Part shown: one piece after another, positions 23,231-35,925 of the stretch
How the letters are laid out: the number at the start of each line of letters is the position of its first letter
Position numbering within the stretch: the stretch's first letter is position 1
Assembly (NCBI GenBank): GCA_002914845.1
Contig: JXTC01000385.1
Coordinates: 236,038 to 300,037, forward strand
Direction: 5' to 3'
Source of the DNA: Trema orientale
Lineage: Eukaryota > Streptophyta > Magnoliopsida > Rosales > Cannabaceae
DNA length: 64,000 nt
Position numbers and translations under genes: made by a program
The notes under the pieces: model-generated
What the model was told of the DNA's origin: nothing
The model's input: only the letters and a program-made list of their open reading frames with translations
Database searches by the model: none

Positions 23231-26200
23231 ATTGATGAGAAAATTAATGATGAAAATCAAGTACATAAATACCTATTTTTTAAGCATATTTACATAGTTT
23301 CAATTTTTTTTTTTTAAAACTAAATTTCTAATAGACTTATACTCATTTTTGTACTCATTTTTGGATAAATGTATAACACATATTTATACATGAAATGAGT
23401 TTTATACTAAAAATATCTAACATAGGTAAATACTTACATTGTAAATGTATAATACTAATATTTTACACACGAAATATATACCTAAACTGGATATAAAACT
23501 ATAAAAAAAAAGAGTGTTTATAACACATAGGGTTAAAAAAGGGCACTGAGCCTAAATTTCACTAAAATCTATAAGATAGAGTCACTACGAGGCATTTAGT
23601 TGACTCAACGGATGTAAATACCTTTATTTTCTTTGTCTCAATTTTGATCATAAAATAAGATTGTTCAAATTGAGATAAAAAATACAATAATAATTTGAAA
23701 GTGTAGGTATAAGCTAGGTTACACAAAAACATAATTCAGTGATAAGTATAAGATATTTTGAAAGACCAAAGCCAGATTTAGTTTATGTTTCAAGAACAAA
23801 AATATAGAGACTAACCCAAATCTTTTGATCATAAATATTGTTTATTTTGACTCTTTTAATGTATTTATTAATTTAAAAGAAAAGAAATAAGGGAATTATG
23901 TAGTGAGCTCCATTTTTACGGACAAAAATTATTTTAAAAAAAATTATAAAAAGAAAAGAATGGACTGTCCAAATTATTTCTTCGTGACTCTTTTCTTGCT
24001 TTAACGCTAAGTTAGGATGTTTTTTTTTTTTTTCCTTCTTTTCACCTCTTCCTTTTTAAAATACACCCAATGAGAGTTAGAAAAGAAAATGAATTTTAGA
24101 GAATGAGAATATAGACCATGCCATACTAACTGTGGTTAAGGGGAAATGAAAATAAATTAAAAGGAATAATAAAAGAAAAGAAAAAGGTAAATCTTACAAG
24201 CTTTATTTTAAAATGTAGTTACTTTCTCCTTTTCTCTTCTCTCTCATTTTCTTTTATTCTAACCAGTAGAAGTCTTTTTCTTCTTCTTCTAATCCACTGG
24301 AGAAAGAGAGAGCTCTGGTAGGGAGTTTCATATTTTTTTTTTCGTTTTCTTTTTGGTTGTGTTGTTAAATTATCCTTTCATTCGAGAAGATATAGTTCCA
24401 CCTAAATCTAGATCTGTAGTGGTTTTAGTCCGAGACCTTGATTTACAGTGGTTTTGAGTTTCTTTTTTGTTTTTATCAATTTACTCTATCTAAATCTATA
24501 TCTATGATGGTTGTACATAGATTTTATATTTTGGTCTTTTTAGTGTGGTTATCATCTAGATATATATTATTTCTGACTCAGATCTGGATAGTATGGATAA
24601 TGGTATTTTCTCTTCAATGGATTTTAGATTTGAAGCGAGAGACACCAATAATTGAGTAGAGGGTCTAAACGAGCCAACCGAAGTGGAGAGCTTTATTTTT
24701 GCACACAATATCAGTGATCCATATGAGTCCCCTTATTCTAGGTCAATTTTGTGAGGATCTTATGACACAAAATTCCTCCATCCTTCACTGATTTTAATTT
24801 GTTTCTTACAAATGTTTACTTTGTATCTGAATGCCATTTGATGGATAATGTAAAAAATATAGTTGTTCCACGCTTATTATTTTGTGATTATATCACCGTT
24901 GCAGATAAATTCAGATTTAGGTAAACAAATACCATGTATGTTGAAGTAAAAACCAATTGTTAACTAAAAGAAGAAAAAGTGAAAACCAATTGGAAGAAAG
25001 CAGAGGTTTTCAAACGTGGTTAAAAAATAAGGGTTTCTAGAAAAGGAAAAAAAAGTTTACATACAAGGGCTATAGTAGCAAGCGGCGCATTTGATTACGA
25101 ATATATCCCCTGTATAAAATGAGAAGAAAAAATAAAGCACCAAATAAAGTGATACGTTTGCAGCAATTTCTTTTTTTACTTTGAAGGGATTGGAGCAACT
25201 TTCTTAAGAAATTTATCTTTTTGTTTTGATTTNCACTTTGAACTATACACTTGGTCGTAATTTCATCAGCTCAAAAGTAATAACAACAAAGAAATTTTCA
25301 ATGAAAATAAAATATGATAGAAATTAGCAAATATTTTTCGATTGAAATTTTGAAATTTTCATATATCTATTGAAAATCAAGTTAGAGAGAATAATATACT
25401 AGTTGGAAACTTCAAAAAAAATCCAAATGATAAAGAACTGCACAAAATGTCGGGAAAAGAAAAATTTTAAAAATCCAAATGATCAAAAATCATATAAAAT
25501 GCTGGGAAAGAAAAAATTGTTGAAGTGAGAGCATGACACTAAGGCTTTCTTTGAAAAACAATGACATTTCCATCGAATAAACAAAAAAGACAATGACATT
25601 TGACTTTCTTTTTTTCAAAAGAAAAGCAAATAGAAGGGTTTTACTTGTCGTTTAAGTGAAAATGATGGCTAAATTGGCTTAACTTGACTTAAGAGAATGC
25701 TTCAAATATGAGGGGGACAAAAATAGAATTTTTATTATAAATAAAATATGGTGCAAAAAGTAATATAGGAAAGATAGTTACATACTATTTAAAAAAAAAA
25801 AAAAGTTGGGGGGCAGTCAACTGGCTCCGCCAGTGTCTATATGTTACAAATTCTTAAATCTCGACATTCTTCCTTATCCATTTGTAATTAATATTTATCT
25901 GTTCTGTTTCATGCATATATGTAGTCTAAGAATGATACTATGTAGTGTCTTTCAGCTATGCACTCTTTACTTGTGTATAAGAGCTTGGAACCAAATCTGA
26001 GGAATAATAATAACAATAATAATAATAAATCTGAGTGTTACCCAATGCAAGAAAAAGGTTTTTATTTTATTTATTTATTTATATTTTTTGGAATTGTATG
26101 ATTCCGTATAATTTTCGAATAGTACATATATTATAAATGCAATACAGATGTACCCTCGAACGTGAAATAGACAAGAAAAAGAGGCTTTCATCGCAATACT

Positions 26201-27220
26201 GACAATAAATATAAACAAACAAAAAGGTCTATTTTCTTTTTGGAAAAATAATGATCAGTTTATCCTAAATAAAACTCTCCAATTAGGAAATAGGCTAATT
26301 AATTCACATACACACAATAAAATTTAATGTATTTCAATTTCAAGTATTTTCTATTTTCACAACAATTTAAAAGTTTAGTATCCTATGTAGGTATAAAATA
26401 GAGAGAGGGGTAGTGAGACTAGTGACACAAAAAGAGAGAGAGAAGTGTAGCGAGAGAAACTCTCCACTTTTGGAGGTGTGTTGTCCTTGAGTATAGTAGC
26501 CTTATTAGCTGTTCTTCTGGCTTTTGGGTCTAAAAAAGGTAAGAATTTTGATTTTTAAAAAAATAATAAATAAGAATTTTACTCACCACTATTTGGAGTT
26601 TGTAGTATATACTCTCTGCTGTTCTAGCTTCAAAGTTAAAGTTCACACTGTTTGGTTTCCGAGAAAATAGTGGAAAAATAAAGAAAAGAAAAAAATTTAA
26701 GGTAAGCTTAATGGCGGCTTATGTTTTTGCAGACGTTTGTTTGTTTGCTTTTTTGCCTTTTGTTTTCCATGATCTTGATTTAATGATCTAAATCAAAATT
26801 TCTCTGGCCAAGAAATCCGTTTTCCTGCTGAGAAAAGAGTTGAGAAACACACAAGGAGAAAACTTTCTAGCTTCATTCTATTTTTTTTTTTTAAATTTTA
26901 AATGTTTGTTCACGTTATTGAAAAGTGCGGTTGTTGTCTTTGTATTTCTTTTCTCTTTCTCTCCCCCTCTCTCTCTCTAATTTTAAGAATGTCGTATTGA
27001 GAAGAAAATTTTCTCTGTGACCAAATAAAGCATTCTTTTTTGGCTGCATGCTGAGAAAATTTTAGTTCAAATGGGTTGTTTTTTTTTTTTTAAAAATAAA
27101 TAATTGCAAATAACCCTGTTCCAGAACTAAAACATAGTTCTATGTTTTCTTGCTATGAAACAGGGAAAATGAAAAAACATAATAATAATAATAAAAAAAA
27201 TAATAATCGTAGTTAAAATC
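23231..27220. other. Long gene-free region
   Basis: AT-rich sequence with polypyrimidine tracts (24005-24050, 24235-24290). A short imperfect direct repeat lies at about 25415-25515 (AATCCAAATGAT...GGGAAA twice), with (AAT)n near 26005-26030 and a single N at 25233. The only gene-like signal is the leader described at 26391-26540. No coding sequence is supported. Confidence 0.4.
26391..26540 (+). promoter_or_regulatory. TATA box, transcribed-leader-like sequence and splice-donor-like site
   Basis: GTATAAAATAG at 26391 is followed by a GA-rich segment (AAAAAGAGAGAGAGAAGTG) and by a less AT-rich stretch ending in AAAAAAG|GTAAG at about 26539. This is the usual layout of a plant core promoter, 5' leader and first intron donor. 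No coding exon could be matched downstream, and a TRIM element lies 700 bp further on. It may be a leader of a non-coding transcript or a displaced promoter. Weak support. Confidence 0.25.
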
Positions 27221-27603
27221 TGTAACGACCCAAGTTCCACATCGGGTATGCTCTGGAAAGATCATGGGTATAAAAGTGATGGTCTATGAGCCCAAAAGTA
27301 CCTTCGAGCTAGCACTTTTGGGTGAGGCCCAGTGGTGTTACATTTGGTATTCAGAGCCGACCCAGTCCATATCTATGTGGGTCTTGAAAGGCTGTCACGA
27401 GCCGGAATCGTGGTGAATGTGGACCCCGCCTATAAGGGTTGTATACCTCCTAGCGAGGACGCTAGGCCTTAACAGGGGATATTATAACGACCCAAGTCCC
27501 ACATCGGGTATGCTCTGGGAAGATCATGATATAAAAGTGATGGTCTATGAGCCCAAAAGTACCTTCACGCTAGCACTTTTGGGTGAGGCCCAGTGGTGTT
27601 ACA
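27221..27603 (+). mobile_element. TRIM retroelement with two LTRs and 5-bp target duplication
   Basis: Two near-identical direct repeats of about 122 bp (27221-27342 and 27483-27603) each run from TGTAACGACC-type ends to GTGGTGTTACA. Next to the first is TTTGGTATTCAGAGCC, a near match to the tRNA-Met primer-binding site. A polypurine-like AACAGGGGA lies just before the second. AAATC flanks both outer ends (27216-27220 and 27604-27608). The internal region is only 140 bp and cannot encode proteins, as expected for a terminal-repeat retrotransposon in miniature. The few LTR differences point to a moderately old insertion. It looks structurally whole. The apparent frame across it is an artefact. 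Confidence 0.88.
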
Positions 27604-27938
27604 AAATCTCTATGAAAGACTTAAAAACTAAGACTGAAACAGTACTCTAAGAACATACTAAACTTTTCTTCTTCTTCTTTCTTTTTTTTTCGTTTTTTTT
27701 TTGTAAAAAATTATGTTGTTAGCAAAAGAGATTATTTATGGCGATTTTATGAACTAGTTAGTCCTGTTAGAATTTATCTATTTGTGCAGTCATTAATTGA
27801 ACTTTTTTTATTTTGTTAAAAACGGATTGGATTATAGCTTAACTAATACCTGAAGGCCCAGTTTATTATTTGTACTCGTAATTAAGAATTGGGCTTAGTG
27901 GACCTCTTAGGCTTTGGGCCAATTGGTGATATAATATT

Positions 27939-28313
27939 GGGAAAATTACACCATATACGGTGTTTGAGAAAAAAAATTTGAAAAATACGTGGTTTTGTGT
28001 TTTTTAAGGTGCGGTACGATTTTTATTAGAAAAATATTATTTTTTAAAAAATATTTAGAAAAATACTATTTTTAAAATAGTAATTGATTTCTGATAACCA
28101 GTTTCTAAAAACTGATAACTAATAACCAAAGATATTTATAACTGGTATATAACTAGTAACTAGTAACCAGTGATCAGTTTCCAGAAACTAGTAACTAGTA
28201 ACTATTTTAAAAAGGTATTTTTCTAAGTATTTTTTAAAAAGTGATATTTTCCTAATAAAAATTGTACAAAAATTAGAAAAAAGTGTGACTTCCGTATATT
28301 TGTAATTTTTTTC
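27939..28313. mobile_element. Inverted-repeat element with TAACTAGT-rich core, family 3, copy 1
   Basis: GGGAAAATTACACCATATACGG at the left faces CCGTATATTTGTAATTTTTTTC at the right. The core is packed with overlapping near-palindromes such as ACTGGTATATAACTAGTAAC and CAGTTTCCAGAAACTAGTAA. A closely similar core, flanked by related ends, occurs at 62296-62640. No clean target duplication was found. Confidence 0.6.
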
Positions 28314-28319
28314 AGTTTT

Positions 28320-29032
28320 TATAGGTATAAGTATTAGAAATCCTATAATGTTTTAGTATAGGCCTTTTAGGGTCTCTTAATGGTTGAAACCTTTATATAA
28401 GGGTAATTATAGGCCAGGTTCCCTCACCTCTCTATACAACCTAGACATGCTTGTCCCATTGATAATAGTCTTAAAAAATTAGGAGAAAGTTGATGAAGAT
28501 TTAAGCCTAATATGTACGTTTATGCACGAAGTTATTTAAGGTTTTTGCTACACTAATCTCTACTCATGGATTCAAGAGGTATTTATTTGTTAATTATACA
28601 ATTTGTGTTCTATATTGATATGTAAATTAAAGCAAATTTTTCTAACATGTGGTATTAGAGCTAACACATAATCAAATAGAACCTAATTTATTTTTGAGTA
28701 AATATATACTCGTGGGTTTCGATATTGTTTTCGATATTATTTTTTAAGTGTTTTAATATTTTATTTAAATCATTAAATTCAGAACACTTTATTTTGTTAA
28801 TGATTTAAGACGCTGTGTAATATATAACTATCGTGGATTTGATAGATTCATATGTATTAATTACTTTGTATATATAAAACTCAATTGAACACGATATGAT
28901 AGATTTATATGTATTGATTACTTTGTATATATAAAACTTAATTGAATCTACGGTAGTTTATTAATTTGTGTGCTAGTACTTATTCCATTACCATTTTTCT
29001 TCCCTTTGATCTTTTAGCTTAATTCTTCTTTT
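28320..29032. other. Gene-free spacer upstream of the PEARLI-4 type gene
   Basis: Contains an imperfect direct repeat (about 28845-28945: TAGATTCATATGTATTAATTACTTTG twice). No coding exon was identified, although earlier exons of the adjacent gene could have been here. Confidence 0.35.
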
Positions 29033-30069
29033 GTGTATATTTCACTAATGCCATACAAAAATATCACAGATTATTGCAATGAGCCAGACCAGAGATTAGT
29101 TGAGGGGCTGGATCCATTTGAAAGAGCAAGGAATGAAGGCCTCACTGAAATTGGGACTTCCACAATCATAGCAAATAATTTTGTTGAGCCTAATGTTTCC
29201 CCTGATCCCAACCTTGAAGAAGCTGAAGATTGCATAGAGTAGTCAAGTGTTCAGAAGCTACTCAGGAAATTGCCATTGATTCTGGGCTAGCTCCAGCTTT
29301 TTTAAGGCCTCATGAAGATTTGAATACACCAAATGCTGAAGGGACTTTTATGTCTACACGTAATCCTGATCAAGAGAATGTCAGAAGTGCTGATTCATCA
29401 AGTCGTCAAAGACAAGGCATCATAGATAAACATTTGAGAAACTTTGCTTTTCAAGCAAAAGCCATTTGTACTCCAAGCATTCGTACCTCGGTGCTGAATA
29501 TGGCACAAAATTTTGACGATGATACATATGAAGAAACCACCTCAGTTAATAACATTGGAGAAAGAGTCGCTCAATATAAAGTGAAACTAAATTTTGCTCA
29601 TACTCTCCGTGCCATCGTAGAAAAACACAGTGACATTGCTAAAGACTGTCTTCTCAGATCCCCAGAGATGCTTACTTCTGTTCTTGAGAAGGTTTGTCAA
29701 GTTGTTCAGGATATCTGAGCACTTGAGCTTAAAAACCTCAGGCAAAACCACTCTTTAAAGTTGGCTATCCTTGATGCTGAGCTTGTAAAAGTAGATGTGA
29801 AATGGCTTAAGAATTGCCACAATGAGCTCAAGGTGGCCGTGGATCATGTCAAAAGATACAAAAGCCTTGTACTTTCGAAAAGACGTAACATCGAAGCAAT
29901 TGAATCGAAGAAGACCGGGTTGATGAAACTGAAATCTCAAATCGAGTCATTGGAATTCCAAATTTCTTCATTGAACGACGAGAATGAAAGCCTAGATGGT
30001 GAACTTAGGAGAGCTAAATTTTCCTGTGAGCACCTTCAGCTCAATTCTATAATGGATAGTTTGCTTTAG
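29033..30069 (+). pseudogene. Broken PEARLI-4 (phospholipase-like) family gene
   Basis: The frame covering 29230-30069 encodes, in order, an acidic/hydrophilic segment, then LRAIVEKHSDIAKDCLLRSP and VCQVVQDI. After a TGA at 29716-29718 it continues in the same frame with LKLAILDAELVKVDVKWLK and a long coiled coil (ESKKTGLMKLKSQIESLEFQ) ending IMDSLL. From memory this matches the C-terminal domain of plant PEARLI-4 / phospholipase-like proteins ('I..KHGDIA..C...S..MRS..LE.VC.VVQELQ...', ending 'S.LDELL'). That domain is normally uninterrupted, so the stop marks a pseudogene or an unusual allele. The upstream piece 29033-29242 is in another frame and may be a separate exon. Biochemical function is not established for the family and the 'phospholipase' label is historical. 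Confidence 0.6.
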
Positions 30070-30705
30070 TTCTGTCCTAGTCGCTATTGCAGAAGTGAAC
30101 AACTTACTTATGAAGTTTTTATACATTAATATGGACTGTAAAGAGGGAAAGGGAATCAAGTATTTTTCTCTTTCCTAAGTTTTTATATGATGAAACATTT
30201 TATGCATTTAATACAAATCTTCAACGTTTGTTATTAGACTTGATACACTTTTTTGTGAATAGACTAAGGGGAGGAAATTGGAAGAAAGTGTTGCGAAAGA
30301 GGGTGATATTATTGTTTGGAGGCGAGAAAGGGTGAGAAAATGAGGGAATTGAGGTTGAAGAAGAAATTTGAAAAAAAAAACATAGATGAGAAGTGAATGA
30401 GGTTGTTGATGTGCATTCCAATTTAGATGGTGAAATTAGAAATTTAGGTAGGAAATAGATGAATTATGGACCGACATAGTTTAACCAAAGGTTGCTGCAA
30501 TGTTGACCAAATTTGCAAGAGAAATTACATAAAATATGCATGAAAACATGTCTAATTTGAGGCACATGCTCCCCTCAATAAAACTTGATAAAATATACAT
30601 ATACCTACCTGAAAAATCTAAATTACCAAAATAATTGTTTCTCATTCTTAACATATCTCATCTTCTTAAATATAAGTAATTGTCCAAATTCTTTGGTTAA
30701 ATATA
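30070..30705. other. 3' flank and spacer
   Basis: Contains GA-rich sequence (30250-30400) without a believable frame. No gene was found. Confidence 0.4.
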
Positions 30706-31266
30706 ATGAGTATAGTTTAAAATAGTTTATTATCAAGTTTCGCAATATTTTGGGGTAACTTATGTCTTAACAAATTAAAGTTAATTTTTGTCCATTTTTA
30801 TCATAATTTGCGAAACTGTTAAAAATGATCAAAATTTTATCGGAAATACCATTTCATCAAAATTTAATCGAAATTGCATTGAAAGTTATCAAAAATATCA
30901 CTTTCATTGTAACATTAGCGAAAATACCACTTTTATTGAAATATCATCAAAAATACCATTTGTCGAAGTAGCATCGAAAAGTATCGAAAATACTACTTTG
31001 TATCGAATTTTGTCAAAATACTACTTTTATCGAAATATCGTCGAAAATATATCATCGAGATCTCATCAAAAATTATCAAAAATACCATTTTCTTCGAAAT
31101 TTTATTGAGAATACTAATTTTCATGGAAAACTATCGAAAATTTTGACAATTATCATAATTTTTTGTTAAAATTCATAAAAATTAATGTAAAATGATTTTT
31201 TCAATACATAAATTACCTCATAATATCTCGAAATTTGATAATAAGCTATTTTAAGCTATACACATA
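30706..31266. mobile_element. Foldback element with an internal TCGAAA array
   Basis: The left end GTATAGTTTAAAATAGTTTATTATCAA pairs with the reverse complement of the right end (GTATAGCTTAAAATAGCTTATTATCAA). Pairing continues for about 90-100 bp. The interior (about 30840-31140) is an irregular array of ATCGAAA and CATCAAAA words, echoing the arrays at 1060-1920 and 41395-41665. The 106-codon frame inside is array-driven. No target duplication was found. Confidence 0.6.
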
Positions 31267-34200
31267 ACTGTATGGAGGAGAGTGAAGAAAGAAGAGAGAG
31301 AAATGATGAGTTAAACTTGTCGAGAATAAGGGATGAAAGAGAGAGAGAGTTTGAGCTTCAATCAGACTCTTCTCCACTGATTTGAAATTTTTGTCTCGCT
31401 CGAACATGCACCTCCTGCTTAAGTACTATAGTTTGTTGGTTCGCTGATTTGAGCAAACATTTAAGATTTGGAATCTTTGCATTTTTATTCTTATTATCCA
31501 TGAGAATCATCCGTAAAAGAGTTTCATTCGATTTTTATTTCTTGTTCACTTCAACAAGAAACTTTTCTAGCACACCAGTTTGAACATGCCGAGAAAATTC
31601 GAATAATGTAAATATATTAGTTCAAGAGAAACAATGAAATAAAACATCTTAGTCAAGAAAATAATCAGCTCATACTTAAGGCCTCTTTTATTCTTCCTAG
31701 AAAAATCATCTCTTTAATGCTTTTTAGAAAAATCTTGATAGGCTCCTTCTTCCAAAGGAATTTGTCATCCTTTATAGGCAACATGCTGTGTAAAAGTTCG
31801 GAGTACTATAGACTCGTCTGACTCTAGTGAGAAACTCTTTAGAATATAGATAACAAATTTCTCATAACCTTCCTTGTTCTCAAAATGCATAAATTTTTGC
31901 TTCTTATGTTGACTTGATCTCCGCTGCCTAGAAATGAGCTATCAGAGCAACCTTACACATTGAATCAGGTTTGAATGTTTCATTGATTTTAGTATTTACC
32001 TTCAAACTATGCTTATGGCATGGTCTTGCTCTCTTCCTTTATTACCATCAAGCATGCCATCCATCCAATTTTTTTGTGACTCCTCCACATGGGGCATGTT
32101 GACTAGAATGAACTTGTTTATTTTATCTGAAAATATTTGCTCACACTCGATTAAGGAAAAAGTTTATGTAATGCACAATAAATTATATGAGTCCAAATAA
32201 AATGTCATTAAATATCACAAATTAAAAAAACAATTCATATCATAAAATAAAAACTTCCCAAAATTGCTCATTGAAAGTAAAATTTTTTTATTTAATGCAT
32301 TTATCTTAATTTTGAGAAGATTTTTTTTATCTAAAACAACAAAAGTTTTGAGCTTATTAGAATAAGTATCATTAAAAATATATAAAATATATTGGTTATA
32401 AAACGTAATTGTATAAATTGTTATGTGGCCTTAGGAAATTCCCTTAACAGCTTTATCATTGAGAGACTCTCTTAGAAATTAAAAATTAAAAGTATTAAAT
32501 CTTTACAACTTTTATATATAAAGAGTTAATTAAGGATACTTAACTATTTTACTGTTCCTATTAAAAAAAATTATAGGAGAAAAAAAATCTTATGTTGATC
32601 TATCGAACTTATAATTGACAAGAATCCTTTCATACTTATAAGAGGTCAAGTTCAAAAAGACTAATGTACTACAGTAGCAATAAGATCAAGTTTTCTCTGG
32701 TCAGTTTTTTTTTTTTTTCTTAAGCTTTATAAATAGCGACAAATCTATTTTCGAACCTTCTAAAATTTTAGAGATTAATTCCTTATATATTACAATCATA
32801 TAACTTAATTGGAGTTTTTATTGCAGATAGTACATGATTCTTATTATTAAAAAAGAAAATAAGTTGTTGAGGTTTATGCTTTTTATGTGATAGACAATAC
32901 AGGAATTCTTTTTTCGGAACAGGTTAGCTAGTGTACTAAGAGTATGAAATGTTCCAACTCTCTATTTTGGGATCAAGTATTATTTAGTTAACAATGTTGT
33001 ACTAATTCTATTTTTAATTGTATTGTTTTTATAGACGTTCAAATATAATTGCTCATATAGTTTCTAATAATTCTTTCAACACCTAAACCATAAGATGATA
33101 GACTTATTTTTGTTTGTAAAAGTTATTGAGATAATTCTCTTATTGAAATCAATTCATTCCTGAATAGATTGATTACACAGGTTTCACTAGACATATAAGT
33201 TCGATAGCAAAGTAAGCTATTGTAATAACAATGAAAGATCATTTTTCATACCTCATTAAGTGATTTAACATTGATTAAAATAAAATTTCCTTCTTAGTTA
33301 ATCTAAGATGTTTCATTTTTAGAGTTATCAGTTTGTCAGTGAAAAAAGATATGTATATATATACTCATTTATAAAAACTTTTAGTTCCATTCTAATATCG
33401 TTTACTAAATATTATCAAATAAACTAAAATTATGTGATTTATCAATGGGATACTTGCTGTGTATTTAATTAATTATTTATTCTAGAACAGTTGATTTATC
33501 TGCGTGATTCTTTTTAATAATGTATATATATTAACAACATTTATCTAAAACATGAGAAAATATAATTTATCTAAAATAAAAGACTATTGAGAACCAAACC
33601 TTATCCGCCTCCCCTATCTTCCTTGTCACAAAACCTAACCGCTCGATGGAAAGATAGACCAAATGACTATGTCTCTCTGATATCGTAGCTCTATCGATAT
33701 ACCAGCAGTACTTATAAAGCAAATTAGATAGTCGATTTTTATCCATAGCAAATGTCACTTGTTCTTCCTCTATGATGACAAATGCTTATTAGGTATGATT
33801 TTTAACTTTCATGAGTAGGAAGATCCATCCTTTTTATTTGTTTACAAAGATGAATGGTTCCCTTTTGTGAGTCAAAGGGGTCTCCGACCAGGTTTTCATT
33901 ACTATAAAATCTATGTAGCGGGATGAGCTCCCTTTACATCCCTATGAATTACTGACGTACATAATAATCATTTTTCTTTCTTATTCCTCTCTCTTTGTTC
34001 TGAATAGACCCTTCTATAAAATAAAAAATAAAATATTTTCTTACCACACCATTTGGCCATATTCGGAATGTAGAATAAGAATGAGATTGGATTGGATTAA
34101 ATTAATCCCATGTTCTGTGCATGCATATGAGAGGGATTGGATTGGATTAAAATAATCCACCCCAAAAATAATACCCTTAAAATGAGATAATCTTATCCTC

Positions 34201-35729
34201 TTAAGAATTTAGGATTGTGAGGGATTAGGAATTTGATTAAAAATAATAGAATGTTTTGAAGAAGTAAATAATGGCACTTTTTGAAATTAAACTTTAAAAG
34301 TTATATTTTGAAATTAACTTTTAAAAGCACTACAACTAGAAACGGTAGTTTTCAAAATATTTTTCTAGAAGTGGTATTTTTCCAAATAATTTATAAAAAA
34401 ATATTTTCTCAATTAAGTTTCAAAAGTGGTATGTTTCAAAATATTTTTTAGAAGTTGTATTTTTGTAAATATTTTTTAAAAATGATATTTTTATAAAATT
34501 GTTTTGTACTAAATTAATGTTTAGAAGTGATATTTTTTCTAATTAATTAAACCTTAAAATTGTTATTTAGTTAAAACTCATATCCTCTCAAAAAATAGCA
34601 CATCAAACATGGGATAGGATTGGACTATAATCTTATTTTATCCTATCCTATCTAATCCAATCCAATTCTTTAAAATAGTCAAATCATATCATATTCTATC
34701 CTGCATATCAAACGAAATCTTTGGGCGTATTTAGATTATCGGATATGGAGAAAATTAGACTAGATTAGAGTTATCCCATTTTTAGTGTTACAATTTGAGT
34801 TATCGTGTAGTCATATCTTATCCTACATGCCAAATGAAGTCTAAGTATATAAACTTGTACATCTCATGTACGTAGAAATCTTTCGATTACCTCTTATGTT
34901 TCAAAATTTGCTAGCAAGTTTTATGAACAAAAAAATAAAAATAATGTTGTTGAACAAACTTTCAATGAAAAAAATTCAAAAATTTATTTTTTAAAAAAGG
35001 ATCAAAAGTGAATCCATGTAAAACCTTATGACTAGCTTGTCAATAATTATTTCTTAAAATAAACTAAAATAAAATAAAATTTATGGTGGATATTTTCTCA
35101 AATAAAATCTTGATATCGTACATATTTACTATTAATTTCACCTCTAAAAACAAAACCATAGAACGTACATACAAATATTGCTAAGAAAACCTTGCAGAGT
35201 TTGCTGTTCTTTTTTTTTTTCCTTGTTCTTTTTCCATCCAAAACCGCTGAACTTTGTAAATCTTTAACGTTAAAATCGACAAAACCATAGCAAATTAGCA
35301 ATAAACGTGGTACGTTACACGAACTTGTCAGCAAAAATGCAAATGCTAATTAAAGTTATCAATACTTCTTTCGAAAAAAAGAGAAAAAAGAAAAAAGAAA
35401 AAAGACTTATCAGTACATTGATCACCGGACATTGATGATTTAATCTAACTTTGCTATGAAATATTAGATGTAAATAATCAAACATTGGTAACATTGAAAA
35501 TTGCAACTAATCCAAGAGTGTCTAAGTATTTCCTAGGAAAACGGAGGGTCACAAGTGTTTGTTATCATTAATTATGATCACCCTCCAATAGTTGAAGGCC
35601 AAAGCTACTAATTATAACTACTGGATGGAAGGAAAAAAAACGTTTCAAGAGAAAGTGAGAAACTTTTTATCATTTTCTATTGACCCTTCTCTCAGTAGTA
35701 GAGTAGTGTAGTAATCCAGTGAGAAAAGC
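31267..35729. other. Gene-poor region with worn repeats
   Basis: On the minus strand about 32170-31700 the sequence looks weakly coding (for example VNMPHVEESQKNWMDGMLDG, and further on MHFENKEGYEKFVIYILKSF), but the frame breaks repeatedly and no family is recognised. At 34060-34730 facing blocks of GGATTGGATTGGATTA and TAATCCAATCCAATTC suggest an old inverted-repeat element. A (CT)n-type run (35895-35921) lies just inside the next gene. Otherwise nothing is supported. Confidence 0.35.
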
Positions 35730-35894
35730 ATGGCATCAAATTTGGAGGAAGGGGAAGGAATGGGAAATGGACCCAACAAGGATGGTCCGGTTTCTGTGTG
35801 CTTGACCAACCCAGATGTGATTGACTGCCCCATTTGCTTTGAAACCTTGACCATTCCTGTTTTCCAAGTTTGTTTCCTTCTGCATGCAATTTCA

Positions 35895-35925
<31 letters not shown>

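Noticed and set aside
34060-34730. GGATTGGATTGG blocks as a complete transposon
   Set aside because: The facing blocks are visible, but ends and target duplication could not be set, so it is only mentioned in the region description.
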